Of a stretch of DNA of 64,000 nt, positions 34,862-42,286 are shown in pieces. The notes under the pieces were generated by a model. That model made no database searches, had not been told where the DNA came from, and saw only the letters and a list, made by a program, of their open reading frames with translations. The number at the start of each line of letters is the position of its first letter. Position 1 is the stretch's first letter. The position numbers and the translations under genes were made by a program. This DNA is from an uncultured Roseibium sp. Lineage in GTDB: Bacteria > Pseudomonadota > Alphaproteobacteria > Rhizobiales > Stappiaceae. The DNA lies in contig NZ_CANLVF010000005.1 of assembly GCF_947494555.1 (NCBI RefSeq), forward strand, positions 248,001 through 312,000, read 5' to 3'.

Positions 34862-35803
34862 ATGCCTGAGGTTGATCTGTCGATCGTTGCGACAATGTAC
34901 AAATCTGAGGATTTTATCCCTGATTTTGTGCGAAGAATCGAAGCTTCAATAGCGGATCTCGGCATATCCAATTACGAGATCATTTTGGTGGATGACGGCT
35001 GTCCGGGGCAAAGTCTTGAAGCCGCCAAACAAGTGCAGGCAAACGGGTCGAAAATCCGCATCGTGCAACTCTCCCGAAATTTCGGTCATCACAAGGCGAT
35101 TATCACCGGTTTGTCCTATGCACGCGGTGAGCGGGTATTCGTCATTGACGTCGACCTGGAAGAGCCTCCCGAAAGCCTGCTGGATTTTTGGCGTGAGATG
35201 GACACCAGCGAAGCAGATATCGTTTATGGAGTTCAGCCCGCGCGCAAGGGCTGGTTCATTGAACGCTTTAGCGGAACGTTGTTTTACAACATCCTGGATT
35301 TGATCGCCGGCGTAACGATCCCGCACAACGCGCTAATCGCCAAACTGATGACAAGGGAATTCACAGCCTCTCTGGTTGAGCACCGCGACAGAAGCCCTTT
35401 CCTGGGCGGCCTGGTTGTACTCACAGGCTACAAGCAAGTTGCAATAACCATCAAGAAAGGCAACAAGGGATCGACGACCTATACACTTAAGAGAAAAGTG
35501 GTACAAGCGTTAAACTCCGTTGTGAATTTCAGCACTGTGCCGCTGAACATAATTTCCGTTTTTGGTTTCTTTATTTTCATCTTCGGTTTGTCTTTCACCG
35601 TTTACCTGGTGATGCAGCGTCTACTTGGAATTAGCTCGCTGCCCGGGTGGACCAGTGTCATCGCGTCCTTGTACCTCGTTGGCGGCCTGATAATTCTCAT
35701 GCTTGGAATCTTGGGAATATATGTCGCGCAGTTGTTTGATGAGGTCCGTCACCGCCCGTACACAATTGTTCAGAAAGTGTTGGAACATGAAAAAGATGTC
35801 TGA
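34862..35803 (+). CDS. Family 2 glycosyltransferase (polyprenyl-phosphate type)
   Basis: A 313-residue enzyme. The GT-A core shows LSIVATMYKSED, a DDG in ILVDDGCPGQS and the DxD-type DVDLEEPPE; LSRNFGHHKAIITGLSYA is typical of the DPM1/ArnC/GtrB group. Two membrane helices follow (about residues 230-255 and 265-290). Such enzymes put a sugar on undecaprenyl phosphate at the cytosolic face; the GtrA-type protein at 28389 could then flip it. GGAG lies eight bases ahead of ATG 34862. The next gene overlaps its end. Confidence 0.88.
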   Translation: MPEVDLSIVATMYKSEDFIPDFVRRIEASIADLGISNYEIILVDDGCPGQSLEAAKQVQANGSKIRIVQLSRNFGHHKAIITGLSYARGERVFVIDVDLEEPPESLLDFWREMDTSEADIVYGVQPARKGWFIERFSGTLFYNILDLIAGVTIPHNALIAKLMTREFTASLVEHRDRSPFLGGLVVLTGYKQVAITIKKGNKGSTTYTLKRKVVQALNSVVNFSTVPLNIISVFGFFIFIFGLSFTVYLVMQRLLGISSLPGWTSVIASLYLVGGLIILMLGILGIYVAQLFDEVRHRPYTIVQKVLEHEKDV

Positions 35804-36746
35804 TCAGAAATGGCATAAGCTGGGACATATTTTCTGTGCCGACAACAACAGCGCGCAGATGATCAGCTATGCGCGTATGCCTTTCGCGGTCCAGTTGGAT
35901 GGCGACCTTCACCGAGTGTTTTTTGAGGCCAGATCGTCTGAGAATATTGCAAAGCCGTATTACCTGGACATCGACCTCAACAACCCGCAGAAGATTCTGA
36001 ACATAGAAACTTCGCCGTTGCTGAATTTCGGCAGAACAGGAACGTTTGACGACAACGGGATCACACCATTTTCCGTTGTGAATAACGGGAACGAATGGCT
36101 GCTCTACTATGCGGGATGGACGTTGGGCGTGAAGGTCCCATTCGAGAACGCGATTGGTGTTGCCCGCAGCACCGACGCAGGCAGGACATTTGAAAAAGTA
36201 TTTGAAGGGCCTGTGCTGGGCCGGGACAAATATGACCCCTTGTTCGCAACCGGACCGCTTGTGTACAGGTTCAACGACCAATACCACATGTTTTATACGT
36301 CCTTCGTTGACTGGAAACATGAAAAAGACGGTGACAAGCCGAAGCACTTCTATGACATCAAGATGCGGTCTTCTCGCGATGGCTTTGATTGGTCGTCGCC
36401 ACCGCGATCGGTCGTAAAATTTGAGAACGAACTCGAATATGCCTTTGTCCCTCGCGGCCTCCAAAAACTACCGGGCGGAGACTTCGGACTTTGGTATTGC
36501 TTTCGAGCCGGTCCCAGTCACGAGACCTACCGGGTCGGGTTTGCCACTTCCCCCGACTTGGTGGAATGGGAACGTCGTGACGATCTCACTGCCGGCCTTC
36601 TTCCAGGCGCCCCGGGAAACTTCGATCATGACATGGTCTGTTACCCCAATGTATTCGCGCACAATAACCGTTTCTACATGCTCTATAATGGCGACGGTTA
36701 TGGACGAACCGGATTTGGTCTGGCCGTCCTGAAAGGAGATATCTAG
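35787..36746 (+). CDS. Five-bladed beta-propeller glycosidase-like protein
   Basis: A 319-residue protein made of repeated strand motifs: IGVARSTDAGRTF, YDIKMRSSRDGFDW, YRVGFATSPDLVEW and the closing YMLYNGDGYGRTGFGLAVL. The S.DG..F/W turn repeats are typical of GH32/GH43/GH130-type five-bladed propellers. Related proteins sit in glycan clusters next to GT2 and methyltransferase genes, sometimes without known activity. It overlaps the GT2 gene by 17 bases (ATG 35787, or 35796), so the two are coupled and probably act on the same glycan. Confidence 0.7.
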   Translation: MKKMSDQKWHKLGHIFCADNNSAQMISYARMPFAVQLDGDLHRVFFEARSSENIAKPYYLDIDLNNPQKILNIETSPLLNFGRTGTFDDNGITPFSVVNNGNEWLLYYAGWTLGVKVPFENAIGVARSTDAGRTFEKVFEGPVLGRDKYDPLFATGPLVYRFNDQYHMFYTSFVDWKHEKDGDKPKHFYDIKMRSSRDGFDWSSPPRSVVKFENELEYAFVPRGLQKLPGGDFGLWYCFRAGPSHETYRVGFATSPDLVEWERRDDLTAGLLPGAPGNFDHDMVCYPNVFAHNNRFYMLYNGDGYGRTGFGLAVLKGDI

Positions 36747-36862
36747 CTTCACTCGAAGAAAGCGCAACTGAACCCGAATGAAGCCGAGCTTGACAATTGC
36801 CGGTCACGGCGAAGTTTTACGAACTGAAATGACTTGTCGGGAAAAAGACCCTGACAGCGTCT

Positions 36863-37552
36863 TCAAACGTATCGCATGTACTTGGACGCATCTTTTCCGC
36901 AGTTGAACAGGAGATCGAGGATTGTGACATTATGCGCAAACTCTCCCCAGAGCTGCGGATATTCCGGATAGCCTGTGTAGTCGAACCAGGTGAGTTTGAT
37001 ATTCTTCTCCTGGAAGATTTTTTCGTCTATGTAGTCTTTCGCAGATGGGCCGGAAATGTACTCGGTTCCGCCCGCACCGACGCACAGTCCGGCAAGCCGC
37101 TCCGTCTTGCCGTCAATCAGTGTGTAATCCCACGAGTTTGAAATCACCGTGCGGATTTCCAGGAAGTCGCAGATCGTTTCAATGAACCGCCGGTTAAGCG
37201 GCGAAAGATGGGTTTCCGTGCACTCGGCGTATAGCGGTTCCAGCCACTCGGATATTTCCTTAAAGTGCGGCGCGCGACGATAGCATTGAGCCAAATTCCG
37301 CCAGTGAGCCTCTGGCCAATCTGTTCCATCGATCTTCGTTTCCAGAATCTTCTGATGGTACTTGCCCTTTACCTGCACCGGAATGGTCAACCACTGCAAA
37401 CCCTGCGGGGCTTTGATCTGGTTGCGGTTTCTCCAATCGCGCCGCGTGTATTGCATGTCGTCAAACAAAATGAACTCGTCGACCGCAGCAATCAGGTCGA
37501 AATACCCTTTCCAGGGAATATAATTTGACTGCAGGATGGCTATCTTTTTCAT
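36863..37552 (-). CDS. WbqC-like family protein
   Basis: A 229-residue protein with the family opening [17 protein letters not shown] and [20 protein letters not shown], then [13 protein letters not shown] and a late [15 protein letters not shown]. WbqC-family proteins occur in O-antigen and amino-sugar clusters and are presumed to modify a nucleotide sugar; some are annotated as glycine or amino-acid transferases, without firm proof. It is transcribed against the GT2/propeller pair. A perfect 8-base inverted repeat at 37577-37602 lies about 25 bases ahead of its start. Confidence 0.88.
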   Translation of the reverse strand: MKKIAILQSNYIPWKGYFDLIAAVDEFILFDDMQYTRRDWRNRNQIKAPQGLQWLTIPVQVKGKYHQKILETKIDGTDWPEAHWRNLAQCYRRAPHFKEISEWLEPLYAECTETHLSPLNRRFIETICDFLEIRTVISNSWDYTLIDGKTERLAGLCVGAGGTEYISGPSAKDYIDEKIFQEKNIKLTWFDYTGYPEYPQLWGEFAHNVTILDLLFNCGKDASKYMRYV

Positions 37553-37576
37553 TGCGGAACGACTTTTTCGGATGGA

Positions 37577-37602
37577 TCGTCGACGGGGTGATCAGTCGAC
37601 GA
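37577..37602. promoter_or_regulatory. Inverted repeat ahead of the WbqC-like gene
   Basis: TCGTCGAC (37577-37584) and GTCGACGA (37595-37602) are perfect inverted arms with a ten-base spacer, close to the start of the WbqC-like gene. It may be an operator or a leader hairpin. Confidence 0.4.
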
Positions 37603-37809
37603 GGGAGGGGTCTGCTTAGCCTTCAAGCACTCTAACGCATGCGGTGCAATATCATAGTCGCAGATAGCGTCCTGCATTTGTTGAACGCATCTTGACTGTT
37701 TCATTCGCGCAACCATTGGCTCGGACCACTTGGATTTTTTTGGGCACGCTTTCAGGCCATATCCGGTTCGCGAAATGGAGAGAGCGGAAAGCCGCCATTG
37801 AACGCCACC

Positions 37810-39519
37810 CTATTGTTGAGCTGTGCTGGGCGTGCACCTCAATTGCGCGAGAATGCGTGCGCGGCCGAAATCACGCTGGTCGAGAGTTTCTAAGGTCCCA
37901 TCGAAATGTTCGTCGCAATAGACTGTCAGAGCATCGAAGAAACTCGGTCTTGCAAATACCGGAACGCCATTTTCCGACGTCAGACGGCCCGCAAAACCCT
38001 CGCTTGCAAACTCGTCGACATATGTTCGCATATACGGCGCAAAGGTTTGAGAACCCAGACTGAACAGCTCGTAGGCCAACGCAGTATCTGATTGCTTCAA
38101 CACTGGATACATTGTTTCAAACGGAAAGGTGGATCCTTGTGTCACGACGGGACCGGTTGGAAAGTCTTCAAAGATCTGACGAACCTGCTCGTCGTTTTTT
38201 TCTGCCGTTCTCGAATCTGAAAAAGTCACATAAGCGTTGAGGAGCAACACAGCCAGTACGATGCCGTTCACGCACCTCAAAATCGTAATGTGCTGCAATG
38301 AGGTATTGACGTGCTGATGAGATGCAATGGTGCGCCAGAATTCAAATCGGTGCAAAAAATGCGCTCGCGGCGCCCATGAACTTGGACCGTATCTCAGGAA
38401 TGGCGCCAAAAAAAGAAATGAAACAAGGGGCAGATAAACCCGTATCACCCCAGGTCGCCCGATTATACCCATAGCGACCACGCCCGCGATGCAAAGCACC
38501 CAGACCGCAAGCAACCTCCGGTTCGGCAACACACATAACAGTCCGATGGCTCCAAGCAGCAAAGGGAAAATTGTCGGGTGGAAAAAAGCTTTCAGGGCCT
38601 TCTGTGCATTGTTCAATGAGTTGCTTTGAAGGGAAATGGGTCCGAGGTCAGTGAGCATTGAATTCAACGCTTCCGGGTTTGCGATATTCCGGTCGACAAA
38701 AAACCAATGACGCAGCAGGCCAATGTCATTTTCAGTGTACCCGTGCCGGGCCAGTATTTCGGGATTTTCCTGGAGTAACTTACCGGCACCAAAGTCAGTG
38801 ATTGCCGAACGCGGAGGCTGCAGATCGTTGAACGCTATCCAGTTGTCCAGCTGATAGGTACGAGAATCAAAGTGTTCCGAGACCCCTATCGCCAAGACAA
38901 GCGCAACCGCAAGGGCCTGTGCAATCCGATCGGAAAAGAGCTGCTTCCACGGCAGAAGCGGCAAACACATAAGCAATACGATTATGAATTCCCCACTGCG
39001 CACAAGAAATCCGCAATAAGCAAGAAGACACCCGAACGCGAAAGTCCATCTGTCTCCCAGACGCGCATAAAGATGCCAACAGACAATCGCGCCCACAGTC
39101 AGCAATCCAGAATTGATCGTAAATTGTGGGAACAGTACCGGGCGAACCAGGAGGACCATTGCGACCATGGTTGCGAGCAACCAGCCCCATCCGAGTTGGC
39201 GCAGCGCAGAAATTGTAACGGCACCAAAAAGGAGGAGGACACCCAAGGTCGCAAGCGAGTAACCCAGGACGCCATTGATCGTTGGTATTGTTCGGGCGAG
39301 GTGACCCCACAGAAAATTTGAAAACACCAGTTGCGGCGAACCATATGCCGCGACGCCGTAGCCATGTGCGATCATGGACATGCCTACATCATCGTTGGTT
39401 GCCCATCTCGGCTCAAAAAGGAAACAAAGCGCGCTGACGAGCGTCAAAGAGATTAGTGACGCCCAAACAGTGTCACTCGTTTGGAATCCGCGCAGATTTT
39501 CTTCCAGAATGATTGGCAC
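37810..39519 (-). CDS. Polytopic membrane protein, GT-C/polymerase-like
   Basis: A 569-residue protein with about eleven membrane helices and a soluble C-terminal tail of about 130 residues. After the first helix comes an aspartate pair (FEPRWATNDDVGMSM), the position where GT-C enzymes and many lipid-linked glycan transferases keep acidic catalytic residues. It is similar in plan to the 595-residue protein at 23684-25471. It may transfer a lipid-linked sugar or polymerise a glycan in the periplasm; the function is not established. Confidence 0.6.
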   Translation of the reverse strand: MPIILEENLRGFQTSDTVWASLISLTLVSALCFLFEPRWATNDDVGMSMIAHGYGVAAYGSPQLVFSNFLWGHLARTIPTINGVLGYSLATLGVLLLFGAVTISALRQLGWGWLLATMVAMVLLVRPVLFPQFTINSGLLTVGAIVCWHLYARLGDRWTFAFGCLLAYCGFLVRSGEFIIVLLMCLPLLPWKQLFSDRIAQALAVALVLAIGVSEHFDSRTYQLDNWIAFNDLQPPRSAITDFGAGKLLQENPEILARHGYTENDIGLLRHWFFVDRNIANPEALNSMLTDLGPISLQSNSLNNAQKALKAFFHPTIFPLLLGAIGLLCVLPNRRLLAVWVLCIAGVVAMGIIGRPGVIRVYLPLVSFLFLAPFLRYGPSSWAPRAHFLHRFEFWRTIASHQHVNTSLQHITILRCVNGIVLAVLLLNAYVTFSDSRTAEKNDEQVRQIFEDFPTGPVVTQGSTFPFETMYPVLKQSDTALAYELFSLGSQTFAPYMRTYVDEFASEGFAGRLTSENGVPVFARPSFFDALTVYCDEHFDGTLETLDQRDFGRARILAQLRCTPSTAQQ

Positions 39520-39773
39520 AGACGGTCAGCCCCGAATTGCAGGTCGCAGTTACTGACCCGTGTATGAACCAGCAACTATCAACACCTCACTCGAATGACA
39601 ATAGACTTTCGAACGGCTCCGCAATCGACCGTCATTGCGACAAAGCAGACATATTGGCTGTCTTCATTTGCGGGAAACAACGGCCTGTCCATTGAGAGAA
39701 AGCTTACTACACCTAAGGCAAATACGCTCATTCACGACCTGCCTACTGGCTTAGGCGACCTTTGATGTCCAGC

Positions 39774-39883
39774 TCACGCGCCGCCCCCAGGCTCATTCGG
39801 ATTGCTGGAGAAAATTGCGATCTTGTTGCTTTGAGGATCGCGCAGGTAGTCGTCATAAAAGCGCGGCCTGAAACCGGACACAG
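39774..39883 (-). pseudogene. Remnant of a glyoxalase/VOC-family gene
   Basis: One minus-strand frame reads GFRPRFYDDYLRDPQSNKI and ends after SNPNEPGG at a TGA. This is the typical VOC (glyoxalase/bleomycin resistance) C-terminal block, in which Y..Y..F.RDPDGNKIE is standard. The rest of the domain is missing: a stop codon cuts the frame just upstream and the DNA to the right does not extend the match. The rest of 39520-39974 holds no intact gene. Confidence 0.45.
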
Positions 39884-39923
39884 GTCAGCATGGTGCAAAC
39901 GAGCTGGAGCGGCAATACGCAAA

Positions 39924-39951
39924 CAAAATCAGCGCTCAAGCGAGCGCTGAT
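39924..39951 (-). terminator. Intrinsic terminator after the VPLPA-CTERM gene
   Basis: On the minus strand, ATCAGCGCTC-GCTT-GAGCGCTGAT is a perfect ten-pair stem with a four-base loop, followed by TTTTGTTT. It lies 24 bases beyond the stop of the 204-residue gene. Confidence 0.88.
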
Positions 39952-39974
39952 CTTTCTACCGTAACTGCCTCAAT

Positions 39975-40589
39975 TTACTTACCGAAACGGCGAACAAGTC
40001 CCAATCCACCGAGAGCCGCCAGCAGCAGACCGAAGCCGGCCGGAAGCGGTATGACCGCCATCGGTTCCTGCGTCGTCGTGATGGTCAGTGTCCAGGGCTG
40101 CGCCGGAAAAACGAGCCCCGCGGAGAGCTGAAAGTCCCAGATGGCGCCGCCAGCATCTTGAATGAGCGGGCCCGTTTCAGGGCCGAAGCTGTCGAAAAAC
40201 GAAGCAGCAATGCTTGCGCCGCTGTTGATCATGTTGACGTTGTCGTCAAAGAGGTTGGCCTGATCGTTGAACAACGCCGCTGTCATGTTTTGACCAATCT
40301 GGAAGTCATCAAACACCCCGGAAAAGGACAGAACAATACTCTGCACCGTCATACCGGCGGCTTGCGTGAATTTGATGCGGTCGGTCTCTGCAGGTGGTGT
40401 TGCATTGATGGATCCGAGGATCGTGTTTACGCCCGCGACGAGATTGACATTCGTGCTGCCGATGGCATCAAGGTCGCCGCTGATGCCCTCGTCATAAATT
40501 GTTACAGCAGACGCTTCCGTAAGTGGAGTGACCAAGAATAAGGCCGCCAATACTCCTGAGAGTACGTATTTTATTCCCCTACCTCCCAA
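39975..40589 (-). CDS. Secreted protein with VPLPA-CTERM-type sorting signal
   Basis: A 204-residue exported protein with a signal peptide (cleavage after about EASA, residue 28) and a beta-rich middle low in Lys. The C-terminus is a VPLPA-CTERM-like tripartite signal: IPLPAGFGLLLAALGGLGLV and the basic end RRFGK. Such signals are cut and the proteins anchored or released by a dedicated exosortase (XrtD type), often together with exopolysaccharide production. No exosortase is in the window. It is a likely surface or matrix protein of the glycan region and stands alone with its own terminator. Confidence 0.8.
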   Translation of the reverse strand: MGGRGIKYVLSGVLAALFLVTPLTEASAVTIYDEGISGDLDAIGSTNVNLVAGVNTILGSINATPPAETDRIKFTQAAGMTVQSIVLSFSGVFDDFQIGQNMTAALFNDQANLFDDNVNMINSGASIAASFFDSFGPETGPLIQDAGGAIWDFQLSAGLVFPAQPWTLTITTTQEPMAVIPLPAGFGLLLAALGGLGLVRRFGK

Positions 40590-41043
40590 AAGGTTTCAAT
40601 TTTTTTTAATTTACGCAGGGATAGTAGCAAATTTTAAAATTAAAATCGAACTTTTAATTTTCAGGAGGCTTTCATTTATTTTTTCCAAACTTAGGTATTA
40701 TTTTTCAAATGCTCTCAGATGCGCGATAATCTGAAGTTTATTTGTTTGGCAGTGGATCGAAATCTATCTACCGGATACTGCGATTGGAAGCAGGCACTCA
40801 GAGCCCGGACCGGATCCAAAGACAGCGATTGCTGACAGACCGTGCAATGCTTCAATTGACCGGTTTGGGATCGGACGAAAACAAGATTTCAGAACCCTTA
40901 TCAATGGAACAAAAATAAGTGGCGGGGAAATCCCCGCCACCGAATACAACTAAAAAGCAATTTAAATTCAAAGGTATGGTGCTTCAGGTTCAGATGAACC
41001 AGTCGGCAAAAAGGGATGACGCGGTTTCCCGCAAAACCCGGTG
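40590..41043. other. 454-base gap, promoter and terminator DNA only
   Basis: A/T-rich sequence upstream of the VPLPA-CTERM gene, followed by the terminator of the SGNH hydrolase gene (40915-40940). No coding frame is supported. Confidence 0.5.
40915..40940 (-). terminator. Intrinsic terminator after the SGNH hydrolase gene
   Basis: GTGGCGGGG and CCCCGCCAC pair perfectly over nine bases with a four-base loop; on the minus strand the stem is followed by TTATTTTTG. It lies about 100 bases beyond the hydrolase stop codon. Confidence 0.8.
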
Positions 41044-41943
41044 CTAGACGATGGGATATCCATCGATCACGTTACGATAAAAGCCTGCAATGTCCTTGGA
41101 TGCATCCAGATCCGGGTGGAACTCATCTGTCCAACGGCCCCTGACGACATTCCGGATATCCACCAAGGTTACGTTCGGATACTGATCGTCCACTTCCTGC
41201 AGAAACCCGTAAAAACGGTCGACCAGGTAATGCAGGATGCCCGTGATCAGTTCCTTGTCGGCCTCGAAGCGGAAATTGCGTTTCACGAACGGCCGGCCGA
41301 ACCAGGGGCCATCGCTCTGCGCGACCGGATAGTCGTATCCGTGCACGAGCAATTGCGTGCGCGGCGCGCGCTTGCGCAGGTACTCGGCCACTTCTACGTA
41401 TCCATCTTTGAGTTTCTCCAGGATTGCTTCCAACCTGTCCATCTGGAGGAAATCTTCCGGCTGATCGGACCCCAGGGCAGCGCTCCGGTCTTTCAGGATT
41501 TTCGTAAGAGCAACGCCGCCCAAAACCTCATTACCGCCGCCTGAAAACACCAGATAGTCATAGACACCCGTGTCGACGTGAACGCGGAACGGCTTCTCGC
41601 TGATCATGTCGTCGAAGGAATGACCCGGCCACGCGGAACTTGCGGTCTGGTAGTATCCCTCGAGTATATCGAAGAAGGTCTTGTTGTAGCCAAGGTATCT
41701 GGACACTTCGATTACGACGTTAATCCAGGAATCGCCGCCGGCACAAACGCGCATCGGTGAGCGGCGAACCCGGATCGCTTGCGCATCGTCACCCTTTCCG
41801 GACGCAGACCATTCAACGGCAACCTGCTCTTGCGAAAGAGGCGCCCGCGTGTCGTCGAGAACATGATAAGCAAGACACCTGTTCGGGTCCTTTTCATATC
41901 GGGTATTGTTCAGGACCGTCGCTTCCAGGATATCGGCGTACAT
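41044..41943 (-). CDS. SGNH/GDSL-type hydrolase
   Basis: A 299-residue protein without a signal peptide. CAGGDSWINV (Ser72) is block I of SGNH hydrolases, FSGGGNEVL the block III Gly-Asn, and DEFHPD the block V Asp-His, so the Ser-Asp-His triad is complete. These enzymes remove acetyl or other acyl groups from sugars, lipids or proteins. The start is set at ATG 41943 because GGAGGT lies just upstream; a longer frame lacks a site. It faces the same way as the protease operon but is separated from it by a terminator and a long inverted repeat. Confidence 0.75.
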   Translation of the reverse strand: MYADILEATVLNNTRYEKDPNRCLAYHVLDDTRAPLSQEQVAVEWSASGKGDDAQAIRVRRSPMRVCAGGDSWINVVIEVSRYLGYNKTFFDILEGYYQTASSAWPGHSFDDMISEKPFRVHVDTGVYDYLVFSGGGNEVLGGVALTKILKDRSAALGSDQPEDFLQMDRLEAILEKLKDGYVEVAEYLRKRAPRTQLLVHGYDYPVAQSDGPWFGRPFVKRNFRFEADKELITGILHYLVDRFYGFLQEVDDQYPNVTLVDIRNVVRGRWTDEFHPDLDASKDIAGFYRNVIDGYPIV

Positions 41944-41972
41944 GACTACCTCCAAAGCTTGCGTCGACACAC

Positions 41973-42009
41973 ATCAGGAATTCGCAATCCACTGGACCGT
42001 ATTCCTGAT
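41973..42009. promoter_or_regulatory. Inverted repeat in the SGNH hydrolase leader
   Basis: ATCAGGAAT (41973-41981) and ATTCCTGAT (42001-42009) are perfect nine-base inverted arms with a 19-base spacer, about 30 bases upstream of the start codon. They could be an operator or a leader hairpin. Confidence 0.45.
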
Positions 42010-42230
42010 TGGCGGCGGAAACGGAAACCGGTTGCCGGCTCTTTTCCGCCTTTGTCCGCGCGGCCGGGACCGGGCGAACTGTCTTTTCCTTCGTGACTGC
42101 CGGTGGCCGGCAGGTCCGGTGCGGTTTTGAAATCCCTGGCGGGCTTCCTTTGACTGCGCCGTGTTGATTTTGTTTTACAATAATCATTGGCTTCACGCGC
42201 GTGAGAAAAGCGTGAATTAAAATCTTCACA

Positions 42231-42262
42231 AAAAGAAAGGCCCGGAAAATACCGGACCTTTC
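42231..42262 (-). terminator. Intrinsic terminator of the protease operon
   Basis: On the minus strand GAAAGGTCCGG pairs with CCGGGCCTTTC, with one mismatch, and is followed by TTTTTG. It lies 25 bases after the protease stop codon and ends the regulator-PAP2-protease operon. Confidence 0.85.
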
Positions 42263-42286
42263 AGTAATGATTTGAATTTTACTTTA

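Noticed and set aside
34323-34862. 179-codon plus-strand frame between methyltransferase and GT2
   Set aside because: It overlaps the methyltransferase, lacks a start signal and matches no family in any frame; left as an unexplained gap.
41894-42229. 111-codon minus-strand frame ahead of the SGNH hydrolase
   Set aside because: It runs across inverted repeats and overlaps the hydrolase start; no resemblance to known proteins.
23512-42286. Search for integrase, transposase or att direct repeat
   Set aside because: None was found by eye; the island idea rests only on tRNA position, gene content and composition.
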